A stretch of 64,000 nucleotides of DNA from Rhodococcus sp. SMB37 (GTDB lineage: Bacteria; Actinomycetota; Actinomycetes; Mycobacteriales; Mycobacteriaceae): NCBI RefSeq assembly GCF_004345605.1, contig NZ_SLVY01000001.1:310001-374000 (forward strand), written 5' to 3'. How positions within the stretch are numbered: position 1 is the first letter of the stretch; each line of letters opens with the position of its first letter. Of this stretch, positions 42,835 to 50,217 are shown piece by piece. The notes beneath the pieces are model-generated. The model was not told the DNA's origin, searched no databases, and saw nothing but the letters and a program-made list of their open reading frames with translations. A program made the position numbers and the translations under genes.

Positions 42835-43144
42835 CTGTGAAATCTTCTCTTCCCTCTTCGTCTTCGCCGTACCCGCGCGGGCGCCGGGCCCCCTTGGCCG
42901 CGGCTGCGCACCGACTCACGGAGGCGGTCGTCGATCGAAACCCACCGGCACTTCTCGTGCGGCCGGGGGGTCACTACCGAAGACCGACACCGTCGGTGCG
43001 TACGGATCATCGCCGTCGGCGGCGATGTTCTGCGCCGGCACATGCGGCGCATACACCGATAGCCAACGAGGCCCAGTCTAAGGGGTATCCCGTTGGCTAT
43101 CGGAAAAGATCAGCGAATGCAGATTGTGTCGCTTCCGAACTGCG
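42835..43144 (-). other. 310-bp leader between rpsO and pnp
   Basis: No convincing coding frame is present. The rpsO-proximal end holds the strong hairpin at 43057-43102. The rest is GC-rich and contains short inverted repeats. In other bacteria the pnp leader is cut by RNase III and controlled by PNPase itself; nothing in this sequence proves that here. Confidence 0.5.
43057..43102 (-). terminator. terminator or attenuator downstream of rpsO
   Basis: A perfect 12-bp inverted repeat (CGATAGCCAACG with CGTTGGCTATCG) encloses a 22-base loop, 43 bp after the rpsO stop on the minus strand. The adjoining bases AAAAG downstream of the + arm are T-rich when read in the other direction. It probably reduces read-through from rpsO into pnp. 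Confidence 0.7.
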
Positions 43145-43414
43145 TCAGCGACGCAGGCCCAGACGCTGGATGAGCGAGCGGTAGCGCTCGACGTCGACCT
43201 TCTCGACGTACTTGAGCAGACGGCGACGACGACCGACCAGCAGCAGCAGGCCGCGGCGGGAGTGGTGGTCGTGCTTGTGCTGCTTCAAGTGCTCGGTCAG
43301 ATCGGTGATGCGCTTGGTGAGCATCGCCACCTGCGCCTCCGGCGAACCGGTGTCGGTCTCGTGGAGACCGTACTCGCCGAGGATCTGCTTCTTCTGCTCG
43401 GTGGTCAATGCCAC
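43145..43414 (-). CDS. rpsO: 30S ribosomal protein S15
   Basis: An 89-residue protein with the S15 signature [19 protein letters not shown] and [28 protein letters not shown]. It starts at GTG 43414 with GGAG about nine bases upstream; M. tuberculosis S15 begins with the same ALT sequence. It binds 16S rRNA early in 30S assembly. Order ribF-rpsO-pnp is conserved. Confidence 0.97.
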   Translation of the reverse strand: MALTTEQKKQILGEYGLHETDTGSPEAQVAMLTKRITDLTEHLKQHKHDHHSRRGLLLLVGRRRRLLKYVEKVDVERYRSLIQRLGLRR

Positions 43415-43545
43415 TGTTGTACTCCTGATCACTGACGTTCGCGTGATGAAAAACGGGCCGGGCCCGGCGGTGCGGCCGCCGCGAACCGCAGCACACACCG
43501 ACCGACAACGTTACCAGACGTCCACCGCGCCTCTTGCCGAGCGCT

Positions 43546-43695
43546 TCACGGACGATCTCCCGAACTCACCGGACCGCGCAAACCCAGAACTTCGGCGAAG
43601 GAGTCCTCCAACAGTTCGACGTAGCGCTCGACCCGGCGTGCAGCATCCGATTCACCTTCGTGCAGGCGACCCAATAATTGTCGGCATCGACCCAC
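43546..43695 (-). CDS. possible small protein of 49 residues
   Basis: In the 380-bp gap between ribF and rpsO a minus-strand frame from GTG 43695 to TGA 43546-43548 has codon usage typical of the surrounding genes and encodes a helical, charged peptide with LHEGESDAARRVERYVELLE and DSFAEVLGLRG. A TTG eight codons upstream, right after a stop, is another possible start. GGCAGG lies upstream. I recognise no family. It may be a real small gene or the degraded end of a lost gene. The rest of the gap shows no gene. Confidence 0.35.
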   Translation of the reverse strand: MGRCRQLLGRLHEGESDAARRVERYVELLEDSFAEVLGLRGPVSSGDRP

Positions 43696-43794
43696 GAGAG
43701 GCGTGCCTGCCGCCAATCACGAAACAACATGCCCCGAATTGTGATCGGCTACAACCCGAAAAGACCCCCGTACCGCGGGTTTCATCCGAACGGA

Positions 43795-44760
43795 CTACGC
43801 GTCGCCCGCCAACAGATCACGGGCTCGGTCCGCGTCGCGATGCATCGCGGAAACCAATGCCTCGACGGAATCGAACTTCTCCATGCCTCGGAGTCGCTCG
43901 ACGAAGTCGACCGCGACGTGCTGCCCGTAGAGATCGGCCTCTTCATCGAGCACGAATGCCTCGACCGTGCGGTTACGGCCCGAGAAGGTGGGGTTCGTCC
44001 CCACCGACACGGCCGCACGATAGCGCAGGCCCGTCTCGAGCCCGTCCACGGGAGATCCCGAATCGAGGGCTGTGAACCATGCGGCGTAGACGCCATCCGC
44101 CGGAATGGCCGCGTACATCGGAGGTGCGATGTTCGCCGTGGGGAACCCCAGCCCGCGGCCTCGTCCGTCGCCGTGCACGACAACACCTTCCACCCGGTGG
44201 GGGCGGCCGAGAGCATCGGTGGCGGCGGCCATGTCGCCGGCGTCGACGCACGACCGGATGTAGGTCGACGAGAACGTCACCGCATGCTCGGCAAGCAGGG
44301 TCTGCCCGTCGACCGCGAAACCGAAGCGTTCACCGATGGTGCGGAGCATTTCCACGGTCCCCGCGGCCTTCTTGCCGAAAGTGAAGTTCTCCCCCACGAC
44401 GACCTCGGCGACGTGCAATCGCTCGACGAGGATTTCGCGGGCGTAGCGCTCGGGCGAGAGCTTCATGAACTCGGGAGTGAACGGCATCACACAGAACACG
44501 TCGACGCCGAGTTCCTCGGCGAGTTCGGCGCGCCGGGCCAAGGTGGTCAGTTGGGCCGGATGGCTCCCAGGACGAACCACTTCCATCGGGTGCGGGTCGA
44601 AGGTCATCAACACACTGGCGATGCCCCGCTCCTTCGCCGACTTCACCGCACGGGTGATCAGTTGCTGGTGACCTCGATGCACGCCGTCGAACACGCCGAT
44701 CGTGACCACGCACCGACCCCAGTCCGCAGGTATCTCGTCCAGACCTCGCCATCTCTGCAC
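43795..44760 (-). CDS. ribF: bifunctional riboflavin kinase/FMN adenylyltransferase RibF
   Basis: Converts riboflavin to FMN and FAD. The 321-residue product has the N-terminal adenylyltransferase domain (GVFDGVHRGHQQLI at about 22-35; later SSTYIRS) and the C-terminal kinase domain (HGDGRGRGLGFPTANI). GTG 44760 was chosen from family length and the opening QRWRGLDEIPADWG; a longer in-frame version would overlap the mntA promoter. It is divergent from mntA with a 96-bp gap. Confidence 0.95.
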   Translation of the reverse strand: MQRWRGLDEIPADWGRCVVTIGVFDGVHRGHQQLITRAVKSAKERGIASVLMTFDPHPMEVVRPGSHPAQLTTLARRAELAEELGVDVFCVMPFTPEFMKLSPERYAREILVERLHVAEVVVGENFTFGKKAAGTVEMLRTIGERFGFAVDGQTLLAEHAVTFSSTYIRSCVDAGDMAAATDALGRPHRVEGVVVHGDGRGRGLGFPTANIAPPMYAAIPADGVYAAWFTALDSGSPVDGLETGLRYRAAVSVGTNPTFSGRNRTVEAFVLDEEADLYGQHVAVDFVERLRGMEKFDSVEALVSAMHRDADRARDLLAGDA

Positions 44761-44820
44761 ATCGGAAAGCCTACGACCCCGACCACGGACCGGCATCCTT
44801 GCCCTCTCACTCGACCCCAG

Positions 44821-44867
44821 TGGACAACCCTGACCGGCGCTCTGCATAATTTCGGGGTGCCGAACTT
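44821..44867 (+). promoter_or_regulatory. mntA promoter with overlapping DtxR/MntR-type palindrome
   Basis: TGGACA (44821-44826) and CATAAT (44845-44850) are spaced by 18 bases. The palindrome AATTTCGG-GGTG-CCGAACTT (44848-44867) matches itself at 7 of 8 positions per arm, overlaps the -10 box and covers the predicted start of transcription. This is the classic position for repression by a DtxR-family protein, and such a regulator is encoded at the end of the same operon. No binding site sequence for this regulator is known to me, so the match is structural. Confidence 0.6.
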
Positions 44868-45768
44868 TTTGATGAGACCAGCCAAATTAACCGTCGCGGC
44901 CACCTCACTCGTTGCCCTCGTCGCACTCACCGCATGTGGCACCGCGCAATCCGACGACGAGCCCCTCGTGCTGACGACGTTCACCGTGCTTGCCGATATG
45001 ACGCGCACCGTCGCAGGCGACCACGTACGGGTGGAATCGATCACGAAACCCGGCGCCGAAGTGCACGGGTACGAGCCGACACCCGGCGACCTGAGGCATG
45101 CGGCCGAGGCAGATCTCGTCCTCGACAACGGACTGGGTCTCGAACGTTGGTTCGAGCAGTTCCTCGCCGACACCGACGCCGCACACGTAGTGCTGACCGA
45201 GGGTGTCGAGCCCCTGCCGATCAGCGACGACTCCTCCACACAGCTCAATCCCCACGCGTGGATGTCACCGCTGACCGCGCAGATCTACGTCGACAACATC
45301 GAGGCCGCGCTCAGCGACCTCGCTCCCGAGCACGCCGCGGATTTCGCGACCAACGCCGACACATACCGGTCCGAACTCCAGGCTGTACACGACGAACTGA
45401 TCACGACGCTGGCGGCCGTTCCTGAGCACCAACGAGCACTGGTCACCTGCGAGGGAGCCTTCGGCTATCTCGTGCGCGACGCCGGAATGCGCGAGGCCTA
45501 CCTGTGGCCGGTCAATTCCGACCAGCAGGGCACCCCACAACAGATCGCCCGCACAGTCGATTTCGTACGCGACAACGATATTCCGGCGGTGTTCTGCGAA
45601 TCCACCGTCTCCGACAAGGCACAGCGGCAGGTCGCCGCCGACACCGGCGCCGCGTACGGAGGCACCCTCTACGTCGATTCCCTGTCCGAACCCGACGGCC
45701 CCGTGCCCACCTATCTCGATCTTCTGCGCCACGATGTCGCAACCATCACGTCAGGACTGAACCCTTGA
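44857..45768 (+). CDS. mntA: manganese-type ABC transporter substrate-binding lipoprotein
   Basis: A cluster A-I metal-binding protein of 303 residues. A lipoprotein signal ends at C27 (VALTAC|G). The metal ligands are H70 (EVHGYEPTP), H133 (NPHAWMSP), E199 (CEGAFGYL) and D274 (LYVDSLSE), the His-His-Glu-Asp set of PsaA/MntC rather than the three-His set of zinc proteins; a His-rich loop is also lacking. GTG 44857 falls at the predicted transcription start, so the mRNA may be leaderless; ATG 44872 is the alternative. The TGA stop is formed by the end of the downstream TnpB element. Confidence 0.9.
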   Translation: MPNFLMRPAKLTVAATSLVALVALTACGTAQSDDEPLVLTTFTVLADMTRTVAGDHVRVESITKPGAEVHGYEPTPGDLRHAAEADLVLDNGLGLERWFEQFLADTDAAHVVLTEGVEPLPISDDSSTQLNPHAWMSPLTAQIYVDNIEAALSDLAPEHAADFATNADTYRSELQAVHDELITTLAAVPEHQRALVTCEGAFGYLVRDAGMREAYLWPVNSDQQGTPQQIARTVDFVRDNDIPAVFCESTVSDKAQRQVAADTGAAYGGTLYVDSLSEPDGPVPTYLDLLRHDVATITSGLNP

Positions 45769-45900
45769 CTACTCCCCGCCCCGAAGGACAGGGATTCTCG
45801 GACTCACATCCGGGAGTTCCTGTTTCACCGGCGAGTGCGGACGGGAAGACCCGTGCCGTCTGACATCGCCTCCACAGGCGTTTCGTGTCTCCGCCAGCCC
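45765..45900 (-). ncRNA. predicted TnpB guide RNA (reRNA/omega RNA) region
   Basis: TnpB proteins use an RNA made from the 3' end of their gene and the element's right end, with a guide taken from the flank. The right-end hairpin at 45774-45793 followed by GAGTAGTCAA fits. The left limit given here is approximate. The guide would then read GGGTTCAGTCCTGACGTGAT on the minus strand (45764-45745), that is, antisense to the last codons of mntA. Confidence 0.55.
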
Positions 45901-46989
45901 GGCGGCGACGAGGATGTTCTTCGCGGCATTGACGTCCCGATCATGCCGGGTACCGCAGTCGGGGCACGTCCAGCGGCGTGTCCCGAGAGACAGCACGGCG
46001 AGCAGATACCCGCACACGCTGCACGTCTTCGAGCTCGGATACCAGCGGTCGATCACCACGAACCGGCGACCGGCCCGCTCGGCCTTGTACTCGAGCATCG
46101 ACCGGAACTCACCCCACCCGCATTCGCTGATCGACTTCGCCACGCTGCGGTTGCGGACCATGTTGCGCGGGGCGAGGTCTTCGACGGCGATGGTGTCGAA
46201 CCGCGCCACGAGATCCGTGCTGGTCTTGTGGAGGAAGTCACGGCGGGCATCGCGAACACGGGAGTGCTTGCGGGCCACCTTCCGGTGTTGCTTGGCGCGG
46301 TTGTTCGAGCCTTTCTGCATCCGCGCCAGGCGCCTCTGGTGGCGGCGCAGGCCGCGTTCGTGCCGGGCCATGTGCTTCGGGTTCCCGATCTTCTCCCCGG
46401 TCGAGAAGACCGCGAAGTCCTTGATCCCGAGATCCACACCGACCGACTCGTCGGTCTCCGGAAGCGGAGCGGGGTCGGTCGTGTCGACGGCGAACGTCAC
46501 GAACCACCGCCCGTCCGCCTCGCGGGAGACGATCACCATTGTCGGGTCGAGAGTGGCGAGGTCGATGTCCGGCCAGGACCACGCGACCCGCAGCGGCGCG
46601 GTGGTCTTCGCGAGCCACAGCCCGTCCGGTTTGATGCGGAACGCCGAGCGTGTGTAGTGCGCGGACTGGCGAGAATGCCGGTTCTTGAACCGTGGGTACT
46701 TGGCGACGCCCTTGAAGAACGACTGGAACGCGGCGTGCTGGTGGCGCAGCGTCTGCTGAAGCGGCACCGAGGACACCTCGCCGAGGAACGCAAGCTCCTC
46801 GGTTTTCTTCCACTCGGACAGTGCGGCGTCGGTGTCCTTGTACGAGGTCGATTTCCGCTCGGTGGTGTACCGGCGTTGCCGGTCGGCGAGGGTCTTGTTC
46901 CACACGACGCGCACGCAGCCGAACGTGCGGCGCAGCAGCGTCGCCTGTTCGGGGTCCGGGTAGGCCCGGACCTTGTACGCGGTCCTCAT
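45769..46989 (-). CDS. tnpB: RNA-guided nuclease TnpB of an IS605-group element
   Basis: A 406-residue TnpB. The N-terminal part (MRTAYKVRAYPDPEQATLLRRTFG) is the usual wedge/REC opening. The RuvC-like site is complete: D186 in VGVDLGIKD, E270 in IAVEDL and D352 in RDVNAAKN. The zinc knuckle has C323, C326, C342 and C345. The protein is full length with no frameshift, so it may be active as a guided nuclease. ATG 46989 was chosen from the conserved opening. Its stop lies next to the mntA stop, and it is antisense to the mnt operon. Confidence 0.92.
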   Translation of the reverse strand: MRTAYKVRAYPDPEQATLLRRTFGCVRVVWNKTLADRQRRYTTERKSTSYKDTDAALSEWKKTEELAFLGEVSSVPLQQTLRHQHAAFQSFFKGVAKYPRFKNRHSRQSAHYTRSAFRIKPDGLWLAKTTAPLRVAWSWPDIDLATLDPTMVIVSREADGRWFVTFAVDTTDPAPLPETDESVGVDLGIKDFAVFSTGEKIGNPKHMARHERGLRRHQRRLARMQKGSNNRAKQHRKVARKHSRVRDARRDFLHKTSTDLVARFDTIAVEDLAPRNMVRNRSVAKSISECGWGEFRSMLEYKAERAGRRFVVIDRWYPSSKTCSVCGYLLAVLSLGTRRWTCPDCGTRHDRDVNAAKNILVAAGLAETRNACGGDVRRHGSSRPHSPVKQELPDVSPRIPVLRGGE

Positions 46990-47072
46990 TTCCTCATGAC
47001 AACAGAAGGGTCCGACATGTCGAACGCCATTCCTGCCCGCCGTGAGCGGCGGGGCATCCTGGCGAGGTCCCG

Positions 47073-47855
47073 GTGACACGCTCCGACCACGCCCGACCAT
47101 CCGGCACTGCACTGAGCCTGGATACTGCACTGAGCCTGGATCACGTCACGGTCCGATACGATTCCGTCGTCGCACTTGACGGAGTAAGCCTCGAAGTCAC
47201 CCCTGGCAGAGTCTGCGGCCTCGTCGGCACCAACGGCTCGGGAAAATCCACCCTGTTCAAGAGCATCATGGGGCTGGTCAAACCGGACGAAGGCGACATC
47301 GCCATCGGCGGCGTCGGAATCAGCGCTGCACGGAAGTCCGGCGCCGTGGCGTACGTCCCGCAGGCCGAGGGCGTCGACTGGGACTTCCCGATCGGTGTTC
47401 GCGACGTCGTGATGACCGGGCGCTACGGACACCAGGGATGGATGCGCCGAGCACGTCGAGTCGACCACGATGCGATCGCGGAGGCACTCGACCGCGTCGG
47501 CATGACCGCGTTCGCCCACCGTCAGATCGGGCAGTTGTCCGGTGGCCAACGCAAACGTGTGTTCGTCGCGCGAGCCATCGCGCAGCGTGCGCCGCTGTTG
47601 CTCCTCGACGAGCCCTTCGCCGGCGTCGACACGACCACCCAGGCCGCGCTGACCGACGTATTCCGCGGTCTCGCCGCCGACGGACACACGCTGCTCGTCG
47701 CCACCCACGATCTCGCGGGTCTGTCGCAACTGTGCGACGAGGCGGTTCTGCTGCAGAAACGGGTCGTCCTGCACAGCACACCCGACGACGTACTACGGCC
47801 GGAGAACCTTGCGCGCGCGTTCGGTGCGAGCACCGAACCACAGGATGTGTCGTGA
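47073..47855 (+). CDS. mntB: manganese-type ABC transporter ATP-binding protein
   Basis: ATPase of the metal importer, 260 residues. Walker A is GTNGSGKST, the signature is QLSGGQRKR, and Walker B is LLLLDEPFAGVD. Its stop overlaps the permease start (TGATG). GTG 47073 lies exactly at the predicted left edge of the TnpB element, and only GAGG in the element provides a ribosome site. The N-terminus contains a recent in-frame 18-bp duplication (TALSLD twice) just before the ABC core. Confidence 0.93.
   Translation: MTRSDHARPSGTALSLDTALSLDHVTVRYDSVVALDGVSLEVTPGRVCGLVGTNGSGKSTLFKSIMGLVKPDEGDIAIGGVGISAARKSGAVAYVPQAEGVDWDFPIGVRDVVMTGRYGHQGWMRRARRVDHDAIAEALDRVGMTAFAHRQIGQLSGGQRKRVFVARAIAQRAPLLLLDEPFAGVDTTTQAALTDVFRGLAADGHTLLVATHDLAGLSQLCDEAVLLQKRVVLHSTPDDVLRPENLARAFGASTEPQDVS
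47106..47141 (+). repeat. perfect 18-bp tandem duplication in mntB
   Basis: The unit ACTGCACTGAGCCTGGAT occurs twice in direct succession and encodes TALSLD twice. The copies are identical, which suggests a recent event, and the reading frame is kept. It lies about 35 bp from the edge of the TnpB element. Confidence 0.9.
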
Positions 47856-48730
47856 TGCTCGATCTGATCCTCGAACCGCTGCAGTACGGGTTCATGCAAC
47901 GCGCTCTCGTCGTCGCGGTTGTCGCAACCGTGATATGTGCCCTGCTGAGCTGCTGGCTCGTGTTGATCGGCTGGTCGCTGATGGGCGATGCGGTTTCACA
48001 CGCGGTCCTACCCGGAGTGGTCCTGGCCTACCTCGTGGGTGCGCCGTTCACCCTGGGCGCGTTGTTGTTCGCGGGTCTCGCTGTGGCGTTGATCTGGCTG
48101 GTCCGCGGGACCACAAAGATCAAGGAGGACGCCGCAATCGGAACGGTATTCACCACGCTGTTCGCTCTCGGTGTCGTGCTGATCTCGAAGAATCCCAGCC
48201 AGATCGACCTGCACCACGTGCTGTTCGGCAATCTACTGGGCCTGTCGACATCCGACGTGTGGCAGATCTCCGGCCTCGCGGCGGCGGTCTTCGTGGTTCT
48301 CGTCGCGAAACGCCGCGATCTGACCTTGTTCGCGTTCGACCGGGTCCAGGCGCACACACTCGGCATCTCCCCCGCCAGGCTCTCGGCACTGCTGCTCGCC
48401 CTGCTCGCCATCACGATCGTGAGCGCGATCCAGGCCGTCGGCGTGATTCTCGTGGTCGCGATGCTGATCATCCCCGGTGCCACCGCGTACCTGCTGACCG
48501 ACAGGATGTCTCGAATGCTGGTCATCGCGCCGGTGCTCGGCGCACTCGGTTCGGTGGTCGGGGTGTACACGAGCTACTACACCGACGCGGCGACCGGCGG
48601 CGTGGTGGTGCTCGCTCAGGCCACTCTGTTCACTGCCGCATACCTCTTCGCACCGAGACAGGGCCTGGTGACCACGGCACTGCGCCGGCGACCGGCCCGA
48701 GAAGATGATTCTTCGCTGATGGTTACCTAA
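47855..48730 (+). CDS. mntC: manganese-type ABC transporter permease
   Basis: A 291-residue ABC-3 family permease with about eight helices. Family motifs are SLMGDAVSHAVLPGVVLAYLVG near residues 42-63 and the coupling region VGVILVVAMLIIPGATAYLLTDR. It overlaps mntB by one base and is followed nine bases later by the regulator gene. It should form the channel for MntA-delivered metal. Confidence 0.93.
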   Translation: MLDLILEPLQYGFMQRALVVAVVATVICALLSCWLVLIGWSLMGDAVSHAVLPGVVLAYLVGAPFTLGALLFAGLAVALIWLVRGTTKIKEDAAIGTVFTTLFALGVVLISKNPSQIDLHHVLFGNLLGLSTSDVWQISGLAAAVFVVLVAKRRDLTLFAFDRVQAHTLGISPARLSALLLALLAITIVSAIQAVGVILVVAMLIIPGATAYLLTDRMSRMLVIAPVLGALGSVVGVYTSYYTDAATGGVVVLAQATLFTAAYLFAPRQGLVTTALRRRPAREDDSSLMVT

Positions 48731-48739
48731 GCTGGTCAC

Positions 48740-49435
48740 GTGCCTGACACTCGTGAGCCCTCCACCGTGACCGACACGTTGTCCTCGGTCGCCCAGGACT
48801 ACCTGAAGCTCATCTGGACCATCCAGGAATGGTCGGGTGAGAAGGTCTCGACAAAGCTGCTCGCCGAGCGTCTCGGTGTCTCGGCGTCGACGGTGTCCGA
48901 AGCCGTCCGCAGGCTCGCCGACCAGGGAATGGTCGACCACGCACGCTACGGGTCCATCTCGCTCACCGACAACGGCCGCGACGCCGCCGTCGCCATGGTG
49001 CGCAGACACCGCCTCATCGAGACCTTCCTCGTGCGCGAACTCGGCTACGGCTGGGACGAGGTACACGACGAAGCGGAAGTTCTCGAGCACGCGGTCTCCG
49101 AGCGCATGATCACGGCGATCGACGCAAAACTCGGCCATCCCGAACGCGACCCGCACGGTGATCCGATTCCCACTGCGGGCGGCTCGATTCCCGCGCCGCC
49201 CGCCCGCGCACTCAGCGAGTTCGGAGACGGAGAGGGCGGGCGTGTCGCCCGGATCTCCGACTCCGACCCCGCGATGCTGCGCTACTTCGACGAGGTCGGT
49301 ATCGCTCTCGACACCGACATCGAAGTGGTCGAACGTCGCGACTTCGCCGGTACCGTCTCGGTGCGGATCGGAAGCCCGGACAGCGCCACAGTGGATCTCG
49401 GAAATCCTGCGGCCGAGTCCATCTGGCTCGTCTGA
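48740..49435 (+). CDS. mntR: DtxR-family metalloregulator (SirR/MntR, Rv2788-like)
   Basis: A 231-residue metal-dependent repressor. The N-terminal winged helix reads STKLLAERLGVSASTVSEAVRRLADQGMVDH; metal-binding and dimer region follows (RRHRLIETFLVRELGYGWDEVHDEAEVLEHAVSERM); the C-terminal part (about 150-231) is the SH3-like FeoA domain. It matches M. tuberculosis SirR/MntR (Rv2788). Starting at GTG 48740, nine bases after mntC, it closes the operon and probably represses it through the palindrome at the mntA promoter. Confidence 0.92.
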   Translation: MPDTREPSTVTDTLSSVAQDYLKLIWTIQEWSGEKVSTKLLAERLGVSASTVSEAVRRLADQGMVDHARYGSISLTDNGRDAAVAMVRRHRLIETFLVRELGYGWDEVHDEAEVLEHAVSERMITAIDAKLGHPERDPHGDPIPTAGGSIPAPPARALSEFGDGEGGRVARISDSDPAMLRYFDEVGIALDTDIEVVERRDFAGTVSVRIGSPDSATVDLGNPAAESIWLV

Positions 49436-49439
49436 CCCA

Positions 49440-49684
49440 GCCCGTCAGCAATCGCGACGACGGAGCCCGCACCAACGGCCAGTACAGCCGCACCCGCCCA
49501 CATCGCGGTCACGGCCAGACCCGCCCAAGGTCCCGGCGAGCCGACCGGATCCAGCGCGAGCACCTGACGACCCGCGATCGGGCAGATAGTCGGCGACCCC
49601 GCTGCTGCCTGCGACATCTCCGAGCACGAACGACAGCAGCAGCACGAGCGCGACGGAATCCCCAGTGTGGCTGCGGAGCTTCAT
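49440..49684 (-). pseudogene. C-terminal remnant of an ABC-2 type permease, frameshifted
   Basis: On the minus strand one frame reads VALVLLLSFVLGD and SGVADYLPDRG, and after a one-base frame change another continues GRQVLALDPVGSPGPW then AGLAVTAMWAGAAVLAVG. Together they resemble the last membrane helices of ABC-2 permeases, where a pattern like ADYLPDRAG followed by DP-G--GPW-GL is common. No ATPase or N-terminal part remains nearby. I judge it a decayed fragment. Apart from this, 49436-49783 shows nothing. Confidence 0.5.
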
Positions 49685-49783
49685 ACCAGAGTTGCCACCC
49701 TCTACGGCCACAGCCGTGCGCACTCGTGCGATGTGGGCGGTCACCGTCACCACGCAGGACAGGCCTGTCGAGGCGAGTTCCTG

Positions 49784-50076
49784 ATGGCCGGATTCGAGAT
49801 CCCGCACAGATGGACGGCGCAAGCCTACCGGTCGCGCTCGATCCCGCCCCCGCCCCGGTGCGGGCGTTCCGCTCGCACGCCGGCGGGGTACGCACGGCAC
49901 ACAACACGATGCTCGCGCTGGTGAAAGCCGTGATGGACCAGCGGCAGGCCGAACGCACCTACGAGATCGCCGAGGACGAGTTGACACCGGCGTTGGGGTT
50001 GTCACTGCCCGCATTGCGCAAGCAGCAGTCGCTGGGTGAGACCGGGACTGTTTCACCGGAAGGTGAGGCTGCCTGA
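49784..50076 (+). pseudogene. internally deleted, frameshifted tnpB relic of an IS607-type element
   Basis: The fragment begins MAGFEIPHRWTAQAYR, the usual opening of IS607-type TnpB, then shifts frame by one base and continues VALDPAPAPVRAFRSHAGG and DQRQAERTYEIAEDELTPALGLSLPALRK. It then jumps directly to ETGTVSPEGEAA-stop, which resembles the C-terminal end of such proteins. All of the RuvC domain is missing. It is a non-autonomous relic whose ends and guide-RNA region may survive. It lies beside the permease remnant. Between it and the hemerythrin gene (50077-50217) no gene is recognised. Confidence 0.65.
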
Positions 50077-50217
50077 TGGGCGAAGCAAACCGAGTGTGCT
50101 TATGTTTGCTCACCAGAAGGCAACGGTTCGTCACGACGTGAGCGTGCCCGGATCGATGTTCGGCATCCCACGCATGCTTCGCGAGCAGGCGCCCGACGCC
50201 GCCGAATACGATCGGTC

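Larger units (their letters stand above)
45765..47072 (-). mobile_element. TnpB-only insertion element (IS200/IS605 group) at the mntA/mntB junction
   Basis: The element contains only tnpB. Its right end, read on the minus strand, closes with the hairpin CCCTGTCC-TTCG-GGGCGGGG (45774-45793) and then GAGTAGTCAA, ending in TCAA like IS608. Near the left end is a hairpin formed by GCCCGCCG and CGGCGGGG (47035-47054). Removing 45765-47072 joins AACCC to GTGACACG, which gives mntA the ending Asn-Pro-stop and restores a GTGA overlap with mntB. That reconstruction sets the boundaries; they are inferred, not seen in a second copy. No tnpA is present. Confidence 0.8.

Noticed and set aside
40723..42840. 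A 705-codon plus-strand frame opposite pnp
   Set aside because: Antisense shadow of an obvious PNPase gene.
45769..46989. TnpB considered as part of a Cas12-type CRISPR system
   Set aside because: Size, C-terminal zinc knuckle and right-end hairpin fit a transposon-encoded TnpB; no repeat array is present.
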